Below, piece by piece: positions 1-6,039 of a stretch of 14,528 bases of DNA (position 1 is the first letter of the stretch; every line of letters starts with the position of its first letter). The position numbers were made by a program, and so were the translations under genes. Origin of the DNA: Chrysochromulina tobinii (lineage: Eukaryota > Haptophyta > Prymnesiales > Chrysochromulinaceae). Location: assembly GCA_001275005.1 (NCBI GenBank), contig JWZX01002186.1:1-14528 (forward strand), written 5' to 3'. The notes beneath the pieces are model-generated. The model was not told the DNA's origin, did no database searches, and saw only the letters and a program-made list of their open reading frames with translations.

Positions 1-32
<32 letters not shown>

Positions 33-1583
33 CGCGGCGGCGGCGAAGGCGAGGGCGGCGGAGGCGAGGGCGAGGGTGGAGGCGAAGGGGGCGTAGGCGG
101 CGGAAGCGATGGAGGCGGCAGAGGCGGCGGTGGCGACGGAGGCCACAAGCAGCGAACTTGACCGCCGCAGTCAGCGCAATCGGTGCCCAGCTCGCAGTCG
201 TCGTATGAGCTGCCGAAGCCGCCGTCGTCGCAGGTGCCGTCCTCGGCGTACTCGGGCGATCCGACACAGTCGTTTGAGCATCGGCAGCCGGGGGAGAGTG
301 GGGGCAGTGGCGGCGGCGGGGGCGGCAAGGGTGGCGGCCGCGAGGGTGTGAACATGTTCTGTAGGCGGCGGCCTGGACGCTCCTTCAAAGAATCCGCTGA
401 AATATTGCCCGTGATGGTGCGGCGCGGGTGCTCCTTGCTGGAGGCCGCCGCCCCGGAGGGAGAGGAGAAGTCGCAGAAAGGAGGCATGACGTTCGACAAG
501 CCCCCAAAGAGAAAGTCGCGACCCCCCGTGATGCCTGTTCCGCCGGAGAGCGAATGGCGCACGTCGAAGGAGGCGATGTTATGGAAATCGAAGATCACCG
601 AGCGGGTGCGCTGCACGCCAGTGAGCATGTACGGGTCCTGCGGCTTGTCGGCCCCGATCCCTTGGGCTGTGGAGCAGTAGAGGGGCGTTGCAGACGGGTC
701 CGTGCTGGGGTACAGGAAGCGGACCGGGCTGCCCCCCGCGGGGACGATGTTGAGCAGGTCCTGGATGGGCGCTCGAAAGCTGCCGCTCGCGCCACTCGCA
801 TTGTACTCGTCCGCCGTCAGCTCCGTCTTGTCGGAGACGAACGACATGGTCGAGCTCGCGTGGGTTCCCCGGATCTGCATGCACTCGCGAAGGCCACCGA
901 GGCCGCGGCCCAAGTCGTAAAAGGTGAGCTGCGTGCGCGGTAGCACGACCGGCACGTTGCTCCCGTTGGCCATGAAGGTGAACCGAAGCTCGACGAACGA
1001 GGCGGGGGCGCGCGCGCCGGTTGAAGACGCCGAGGGTGCCCTCAGGTTGAACGCGCCAAAGACGCCCTCGCCCTTGGGCAGGAGACCGTTTTGGGTGGCG
1101 CTGAAGGCGCGGTCTGCGGGAAATGCGCGGGGGGGCACGTGTGGGGATGAGAGGTCAGGGGAGGCGTGCGGTTTAAGTGCGGTGGAGTACGTGCTCAGCA
1201 TGCGTGCGTGCGGGATGTACGCGGGGTGTGGGCAGGGATGTGTGGGGTTCCTGCTGCGTACATTCGGATCGGTTTGTGATGACGAGATCGATGACAGTGC
1301 CGTCGCGCAAGCGGGCGACGTTGCCCATGCGCATCTCCTGGCGCGTTGGGATCCGGGGGAGCAAGGCGGGTCTGCCGCCCTGGCCGCCCAGGTTGCTGTA
1401 GATGAGGCTCGCTTCGTTCAAGTTGGTCTCAATGTTCTCGAGCAGCTCGCCGTTGGTGTTGTGGCTGCTGATGCACGACACGAACGGGGCCCGCGCTGGG
1501 GCCGCGGGAATGGATGGTGGCGGCGGCGTGGCCGCGGCGAGGGCGAGGGTTAGTAGCAGCTGATGCGCGAGGCGCATTGTCAA
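1..1583 (-). CDS. Secreted proline-rich protein with CDDGG/GTDCADCG Cys module (partial, 2 exons)
   Basis: Coding exons are complement(1262..1583) and complement(1..1113), joined over a GT-AG intron that splits a Tyr codon; at least 478 residues, open at the left edge. The start at 1583 (MTMRL...) is followed by a hydrophobic signal peptide of about 19 residues; a second Met at residue 3 is equally possible, and both have A at -3. Residues about 35-260 form a domain I do not recognise by name. It contains DGTVIDLVITNRSEY, FVELRFTFMANGS, DPYMLTGVQRTRSVIFDF and GRDFLFGGLSNV, a pattern I associate with secreted proteins of marine protists (from memory). Then come GRRLQ, a short Pro stretch, a Cys module (CRCSNDC...CDDGG...GTDCADCG) and a long PPPSPPP tail. 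Splicing restores one continuous frame across the domain, which strongly supports the model. Likely extracellular or cell-wall; its function is unknown. Confidence 0.82.
2..43. repeat. (CGG)n trinucleotide repeat coding polyproline
   Basis: Ten uninterrupted CGG units (2-31) are followed by CCG and three more CGG units. In the minus-strand gene they are read as CCG proline codons of the proline-rich tail. It is a slippage-prone microsatellite, so copy number in an assembly may be unreliable here. Confidence 0.85.
157..286 (-). other. Cys-rich CDDGG/GTDCADCG module
   Basis: This roughly 43-residue module has about eight cysteines in the order CRCSNDC, CDDGG, DCELGTDCADC. The acidic DDGG and GTDCADC core looks like a calcium-dependent, LNR-like disulfide knot and, from memory, recurs in secreted proteins of haptophytes and prasinophytes. 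It sits between two proline-rich stretches, so it is probably a compact bead on an extended linker. The calcium role is inference. Confidence 0.65.
1114..1261 (-). other. Spliceosomal intron (148 nt) of the proline-rich protein gene
   Basis: On the minus strand the donor reads GAAT|GTACGC at 1261 and the acceptor reads CCCGCAG|ACC, ending at 1114. Joining T(1262) to AC(1113-1112) makes a Tyr codon and moves from one reading frame to the other. The unspliced frame from exon 1 continues only into low-complexity sequence and a stop near 1173. Canonical GT-AG; not confirmed by transcript data. Confidence 0.85.
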
Positions 1584-2434
1584 AAACGTGCTTGATGTTC
1601 AAGGACAGATTGGAGTTTGGGCATATTTATCGCATGTCCAATTTTATTTCGAGGAAAGCGCCCGCCTTCCAAATTTAAAGCGCCCGTCCAAATTTATTTT
1701 TGGAAACGCCCGTGCCCGCGTGTCAAATCCTCGAAATTCCAGAATTTGGGTACATGTAGACTTGCACCGAGGAAAACACATTTGCTCCGGGGAAATATTT
1801 CTGGCTTTGGGGAAACCAGTATAGAGGAGCGCTGGCGAGCCAGGGTGGCGAGCGCCAAGGAACCGCACACCCCGTGTCTCGTGTATATATGGGTTCATGT
1901 AATACGTCGTATAAGGTGTATGTGTGTATTCTGAGCGGGCAGTATCGAGTATGCCGCTTGACCCCAAGTATTGTACCTTGTACGGTTTTAAGCGGCCGTG
2001 AACCAACGTGTGAAGAGACAGTCGGCGGAGCCTCAGTAGCCCGGCCAGGAGGGAAGGGACGAGCGGGGAGACGTCAACGTCTCCCGGCCGTTTGGAAGAA
2101 TGGGCATATGGGGTACCATGGCGCATGCCATGTGGGGAAATACAGCCTTACAGCGATACATGTACACATCGGGAGATCTGCTGCTCAGCTTCAGGTGCGA
2201 GGTCCAAGAGGGATTCTCGAAGTTAATCGTTGTGGGCATCCTGATTAATCCCAACGGGAGATACACGTGGCAGATTGTGTGCTTCCCTTCACCGGACTGC
2301 CCTGAGTCGTGTTCACGTTCACACAAGAGGTCGCCCTGAGGCTCGCGTGGGAGAGCTCGTGACGGCCGAGGCTGTCGACGCTGTCGTGCGGCGCGAGGCT
2401 GCGCGAGCATAGGCAGAGCATCGTCTGGCCGCCG
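1584..2434. promoter_or_regulatory. Divergent intergenic region
   Basis: This 851-nt stretch separates the minus-strand proline-rich gene from the plus-strand transporter, so it should hold both promoters. It is clearly more AT-rich than the genes, especially 1620-1800. It contains a three-copy degenerate repeat (1637-1712), a TATATAT run at 1884-1890, and a 6-bp inverted repeat CATGGC-GCAT-GCCATG near 2118-2133. None of these can be tied to a start site from sequence alone. Short open frames here show no protein-like composition and I find no gene in it. Confidence 0.5.
1637..1712. repeat. Three-copy degenerate tandem repeat, AT-rich with GCGCCCG ends
   Basis: Units at 1637-1664, 1668-1686 and 1687-1712 each start with TCCAA(A/T)TTT and end with (G/A)CGCCCG. 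The middle unit is shorter. The array lies 54-129 nt upstream of the minus-strand start codon, so a regulatory role is possible, but simple tandem duplication explains it equally well. Confidence 0.6.
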
Positions 2435-4039
2435 ATGAAAGCAGCCTGGTGTCCCTGGTTGCACCTCGCCCTGCTCGGCGGCGCCGTCGCGCTTCGCCCC
2501 ATCGCTCCTGCTCGGGCTCCTCCATCACCTCAACGCTCCTCCATGCTCATCGCTGCTGAAAAACCTCCATCGGTCGTTGGCAACATTGCGGCTGGCGTGT
2601 ATAGCGGCCTTGCGACCGTTATTGACGCCGCGGCTTTCACCAGCATTGTCTTCGGTCCCGTCGGCTTGCCACTCACCATCGGCTTGCAGCACGCCTTGCT
2701 AGGGTTCGTGGCCATGCAAACGGTGGTCACTAGGTTTGCGGGCACAGGGTTTCTCCTGGCTCCGACGTCGTACGAGGTCATGCCCTTCCTTGCCCGATTT
2801 GCCTCGATTGTGGCTGCGGCAGGCGTCGGTGGCGCATCGCTGCTGGCGACGGTCCTGACCGGCAGTGTGCTGGTGGGCCTGCTGGGTGCGCTGCTGGTTT
2901 TGGCCGCAGCGGAGGCGCCCGTGAACGACGTCGAAAAGCTCCTGCCGCCGAAGCTGCAAGCTGGCCTGTTTGCTGCGATCGGATGGTCTCTATACATGCT
3001 CGCCTTCGACTCGCTCGGTTCGCGCTTCTCGCTGTCGGCGAGCATGCTCGATTGGGCCAGCGCGCGGCTCTGGCTACCGGCCAACGCTCTCGGACTCGGC
3101 CTGTGGTTCACCGCGCGGAGAGTCAACTCGCCATACCTCTTCCCTGGTTTCGTTGCTGGCGTGACCGGCCTTGTACACGCCGTGCGCTGCTGGACCGGCA
3201 CGTCGATCGCGGACGCGCGCGCAGCCGGCTGGCTCATGAGCGAGGCGGCGGGGGGGCCCGTCACGCAGCTCTACCTCGCCTTCTCTCCCGAGCTCGTCCG
3301 CTGGGACCTCATCTTCTCCCCCGCCGGTTTCAGCGCGTTGCTCAGCGCGGCGCTCTTCGGCCCGGTGATCAACACGGTGCTCAACTACATCCTTGCGGGC
3401 CCTCTCTTCAAGCGCAAGCTGGATCTCCGTCGCGAGCTGCGCACGCATGCGGCGGGTGCAGCCGCGGCGGCCGTCGGCGGCGGCTACTCGTCCTACATCG
3501 CCCTTTCGAATACGGCAATCCATCTCAGGTATATGGAACGGAGATTCGGAGTGCATGGGCCGTCTGATGATTGCCATTCATTGGCATTGATGGCCATTGG
3601 CGGCCCTGATGGCTCATACGTTGCCCTCTCGGATGCGGTGATGTATCGCAGAGTGGGTGGGATGACGAAACTCTCGACGTACGTGGCAGCGGCGGTGGGC
3701 GCGCTCTTCTTGATTGCCTACCCCCTGTGCGCGTGCGTCGGCTACGTGCCCACACTCGTCATCGGCGCCATCTGCGTCTTCATCGGCGCCGCCTTCTTGC
3801 ACGACAACCTCGTCGTGCCGCTCGGGGCAGCTCTCAACGAGAGCGCGGAGGGTAAGGGACTCACGTTCGAGGCCGTCCGTCTCGCCTTGGGTTCCGTCGC
3901 CGCGAGCTGGCTGGTGCTCCTCATCTGCGTCAAGCAGAACATGCTGCTCGGAACTGTGCTCGGGGTACTAGGCTTCCAGGCCGCGGGCTACTTGAAGCAG
4001 CGCCAGCAAGGTGGTGGCACGTCGCAAAAAGGTGAGTGA
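2435..4039 (+). CDS. SulP/SLC26-like anion transporter without STAS domain
   Basis: Coding exons are 2435..3528 and 3652..4039 (493 residues); reading through gives 534. The first 20 residues are hydrophobic and signal-like. The following segment (RPIAPARAPPSPQRSS) is Pro/Ser/Arg-rich, which could be a signal anchor or a plastid bipartite leader; location is uncertain. From about residue 50 there are ten or more membrane segments. Family evidence is the stretch LRRELRTHAA, then GGGYSSYIALSNTAIHLR|VGGMTKLSTY and VGYVPTLVIGAICVFIGAAFL, matching the SulP order of a short TM10 half-helix with a substrate-site Ser, a GG..T.L turn, and a G.iP..v.ga..f.G helix. It is closest in style to the YGR125W-type branch. 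SulP proteins usually end in a cytosolic STAS domain; this one stops after a short TM tail. Substrate (sulfate, nitrate, bicarbonate or other) cannot be told. The start has a weak context (C at -3). Confidence 0.78.
   Translation: MKAAWCPWLHLALLGGAVALRPIAPARAPPSPQRSSMLIAAEKPPSVVGNIAAGVYSGLATVIDAAAFTSIVFGPVGLPLTIGLQHALLGFVAMQTVVTRFAGTGFLLAPTSYEVMPFLARFASIVAAAGVGGASLLATVLTGSVLVGLLGALLVLAAAEAPVNDVEKLLPPKLQAGLFAAIGWSLYMLAFDSLGSRFSLSASMLDWASARLWLPANALGLGLWFTARRVNSPYLFPGFVAGVTGLVHAVRCWTGTSIADARAAGWLMSEAAGGPVTQLYLAFSPELVRWDLIFSPAGFSALLSAALFGPVINTVLNYILAGPLFKRKLDLRRELRTHAAGAAAAAVGGGYSSYIALSNTAIHLRYMERRFGVHGPSDDCHSLALMAIGGPDGSYVALSDAVMYRRVGGMTKLSTYVAAAVGALFLIAYPLCACVGYVPTLVIGAICVFIGAAFLHDNLVVPLGAALNESAEGKGLTFEAVRLALGSVAASWLVLLICVKQNMLLGTVLGVLGFQAAGYLKQRQQGGGTSQKGE
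3494..3528 (+). repeat. Copy A of duplicated SulP substrate-site segment (exonic)
   Basis: Codes YIALSNTAIHLR up to the split Arg codon. Aligned without gaps to 3617-3651 it shares 25 of 35 bases, at an offset of 123 nt, exactly the intron length. Upstream both copies also carry GGC GGC (3479-3484 and 3599-3604). Confidence 0.7.
3529..3651 (+). other. In-frame 123-nt intron (or retained segment) in the transporter
   Basis: The donor is CTCAG|GTATAT at 3529 and the acceptor is TATCGCAG|AGTGGG ending at 3651. The segment is 41 codons long with no stop, so a plain ORF call reads through it. Removing it joins AG to A (Arg365) and gives SNTAIHLR-VGGMTKLS, the uninterrupted SulP motif. Keeping it inserts 41 residues into the substrate-site region, including a second copy of the motif. 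I infer that splicing is the normal state; transcript data would decide. Confidence 0.72.
3617..3651 (+). repeat. Copy B of duplicated SulP substrate-site segment (intron 3' end)
   Basis: Read in the frame of the gene it codes YVALSDAVMYRR, then runs into VGGMTKLS. Differences from copy A are mostly conservative (I/V, N/D, I/M, H/Y), so it still looks like a protein-coding SulP motif although it lies inside the inferred intron. Confidence 0.7.
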
Positions 4040-4063
4040 TTTCTCCTCGATCGAGTCGAGGAG
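4034..4063 (+). promoter_or_regulatory. Stop codon inside a consensus splice donor, followed by a hairpin
   Basis: The transporter ends AAAAAG|GTGAGTGA, where the TGA stop lies inside an ideal donor (GTGAGT from 4032-4033 on). Three bases after the stop, CTCCTCGA (4043-4050) pairs perfectly with TCGAGGAG (4056-4063) across a 5-nt loop. Possible roles are a 3'-UTR structure or an alternative last intron; neither is shown. Confidence 0.45.
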
Positions 4064-4285
4064 GAGCACACTGTGGGAACCTGGGGGGTGGTTGCGAGCG
4101 AGGAGCAGATGTGGGTCCTTCTGTCCGAGGAGGCCGGTCGCAGTGGCGGAGGGGGGCATTTGCCGCGGCACTGATTTAATGTGATTACGGGGGGACCGCG
4201 ACGAAACTGACTACTGACTTCACATGAACGATCGATGCACAATTGTTTGAGGCGCTTTTTTCAGTCGCACCTCCACGCGATCGCG
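4040..4285. other. Short intergenic region upstream of the nucleoporin gene
   Basis: These 246 nt hold the 3' hairpin of the transporter and presumably the promoter of the nucleoporin gene. I see no clear core promoter element. A tiny upstream ORF (ATG at 4224, stop at 4248-4250, 8 codons) would precede the favoured nucleoporin start if the transcript begins before it. Confidence 0.4.
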
Positions 4286-5344
4286 ATGTTCGGCGGCGGC
4301 GGCGATGTGCGGCGGCGGGTTCCCAGCACGCCGTCGGTGAATTCGCCGCGCGCGCGGCACGAGGACAACCAGCTTCTCTTCCCGAGCGGGGGCGGGGCCA
4401 ATGCTGGGCGCTCTCCGATGCTGGCCTCCTCGCCTGGGACCTCGATCCCGTTCGCGTTCGCGGCTTCGCCGTTTGTCAGCAGCTACGGGGCTCCGCCCTC
4501 GAGCACCCGAAAAGGGGCCGGGCAGCAGCATGTTCGGTGGGCCTCGCCCTCGTCCTTCCCGCGGCAGGCCCCAGCGGCGGCTGCCACGCCATTCGCACCC
4601 ATGAGCACGCCTCGCGGCGGCAGCAGCGTGGTGGAGCGCCCGCCGCTCTTCAGCATGCTCGACGCCGCCGCGAATGATGTCCAGGGTCGCCACGGAGGTG
4701 ATGGTGGAGGTGATGGTGGAGGTGGGCGCGGAGGCGGGGAGCCGCCCTACACGCCGCGCGTGCCCGCAGCCGCAGCCGCCTCCCCCGGTCAAAGTCGCAC
4801 ACGGGGCATGTTCGGTGCCGCTGCCGCTGGCAACACGCCGTACCCGGCCGCGACGCCGTACCCGGCCGCGACGCCGTACCCGGCCTCGACGCCGTACCCG
4901 GCCGCGACGCCGTACCCGGCCGCGACGCCGTACCCGGCCGGCGACGGCACGTCGTTTTGGATCACCGTCTTCGGCTACCACACGAATGCGTTGCTGCCCG
5001 CCGTGCTCGACGAGATGCGTCCCTCGGGCGGGGAGATCGTGCAGCACCGTCTGGGTGCCGGGCCGTGGATGCACGTTCAATTCCGCGAGCGGTGGCAGCA
5101 GCAGCGGGCGATCGCCAAGAACGGCACGGTGCTTCGAGGCGTGATGCTCGGCGTCATCGAGGGCGTCGTGCCCTCTGATGACGCCCTCACCCTGCCGTCG
5201 AGTGTCGTGCCGGGCACCGGTATGCCGCTGAAGGTGCAGCTGCCACGTGCCGTGCCCGGGGCGAAGGTGCCCGGGGCTCCCATGCGCGATCACGGACGCG
5301 CCGGCTGGTGGACGCGGACGTGCGAGGTCGTATTCGGCTGGTGA
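4286..5344 (+). CDS. NUP35: Nucleoporin Nup35/Nup53 (RRM/MPPN type)
   Basis: A component of the nuclear pore inner ring that links the scaffold to the pore membrane and to Nup155/Nup93-type partners (family knowledge). The favoured start is 4286 (MFGGGGDVRRR), beginning with an FG motif; an in-frame ATG at 4235 adds 17 residues. The 352-residue protein has a Ser/Pro/Gly-rich disordered N-half with isolated FG motifs and a Gly-rich run. A six-copy TPYPA(A/S/G) repeat follows (184-219). The RRM-like Nup35 domain (about 223-300) shows WITVFGY, GEIVQHR, GPWMHVQFRERWQQQRAIAKNG and LRGVMLGV. The extreme C-terminus WWTRTCEVVFGW matches the amphipathic membrane-binding helix that ends Nup53 proteins in FGW. 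No intron is needed. Identification is firm; the repeat appears lineage-specific. Confidence 0.9.
   Translation: MFGGGGDVRRRVPSTPSVNSPRARHEDNQLLFPSGGGANAGRSPMLASSPGTSIPFAFAASPFVSSYGAPPSSTRKGAGQQHVRWASPSSFPRQAPAAAATPFAPMSTPRGGSSVVERPPLFSMLDAAANDVQGRHGGDGGGDGGGGRGGGEPPYTPRVPAAAAASPGQSRTRGMFGAAAAGNTPYPAATPYPAATPYPASTPYPAATPYPAATPYPAGDGTSFWITVFGYHTNALLPAVLDEMRPSGGEIVQHRLGAGPWMHVQFRERWQQQRAIAKNGTVLRGVMLGVIEGVVPSDDALTLPSSVVPGTGMPLKVQLPRAVPGAKVPGAPMRDHGRAGWWTRTCEVVFGW
4835..4942 (+). repeat. Six tandem 18-bp units coding TPYPA(A/S/G)
   Basis: Six near-identical units of ACGCCGTACCCGGCCGCG lie head to tail; only the last codon varies (GCG, GCG, TCG, GCG, GCG, GGC). They sit just before the RRM-like domain of the nucleoporin. 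Near-identity at the DNA level points to recent expansion. The same array gives an Arg-rich shadow frame on the minus strand. Confidence 0.93.
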
Positions 5345-6039
5345 GAGCGGTTCGACAAATGTGACGAAGCGCTGGTCGCGTACCTGCGATCCAACCCTCA
5401 ACCTAGGACGCCTGCTCCTTCGCCGCGGCGTCGCGAGCACACTGCGGCGATCCCTCCGTCGCGTGCCCAGCGAGTATCGGACACGGCAGGAGCGCATTCA
5501 TGGACCATGGACACATGCTTCCCGTACGTGTGTTCATGAATGTGCACCACGGTCTCACAGTCTCAGGGGGCGCTCGCCGAACCGCTTGCGCTGCTCGCTG
5601 CGCGCAGCCGTCACGCAACTCTGTGCGCACTCTCACATCAATTGTCTCACATAAATTGAAAATCGTCTGGTGGTCGTCGGCTCTTGGTAGGTACGGCTAT
5701 GGCCTATGCGTAAGTTATTCACCAGATTATAAATTTACAAATGACGACGATCGTGCGATCGATAACCGACGTGTTGCATGCCAGGGTGAAACCACAAGCG
5801 CGTCGCTTTCTGACAAATGAGCGAATGCGGGTAAAATGCGGGTCGTTAGTAAAGGGCCTACACACGTTAACGTCTGGCCCCGCGTGTTTTCTCGAAAAAA
5901 GAGTCAGGAATCTGAATTATGAAGATCGTTCATGTTCAACATCATGTTCAAAATCATTTGGAGTTCGTCACAAAGTCCGCCTCCAACGGAGGTCATCGGA
6001 GGTCAACAAAAGTCTGCAACAGTTGCCGCGTCGACAAAG
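5345..6039. promoter_or_regulatory. Intergenic region between nucleoporin and giant secreted protein
   Basis: This 695-nt region is AT-richer toward 5640-5960. It holds a 12-bp tandem repeat CATGTTCAACAT/CATGTTCAAAAT (5931-5954), a perfect hairpin CCTCC-AAC-GGAGG (5980-5992), and an overlapping 10-bp tandem repeat CGGAGGTCAT/CGGAGGTCAA (5987-6006). All lie within 110 nt of the downstream start codon and may be promoter or 5'-UTR. I see no gene in this stretch. Confidence 0.45.

Noticed and set aside
183-943. Plus-strand open frames at the left end
   Set aside because: They are antisense to the minus-strand gene, whose spliced frame carries a signal peptide, a Cys module and a proline-rich tail.
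1881-1890. TATATAT as the transporter TATA box
   Set aside because: It lies about 545 nt before the start codon with no other support; AT-rich runs occur throughout this region.
3529-3651. Mutually exclusive exon pair in the transporter
   Set aside because: No plausible acceptor precedes copy B: there is no AG between about 3561 and copy B, and no donor precedes copy A. Only splicing or retention of the segment is supported.
4220-5497. Long minus-strand open frame (425 codons) opposite the nucleoporin gene
   Set aside because: It is Arg-rich with GRVRRR repeats that mirror the 18-bp coding array on the plus strand, and it has no recognisable domain. The plus strand codes a clear Nup35.
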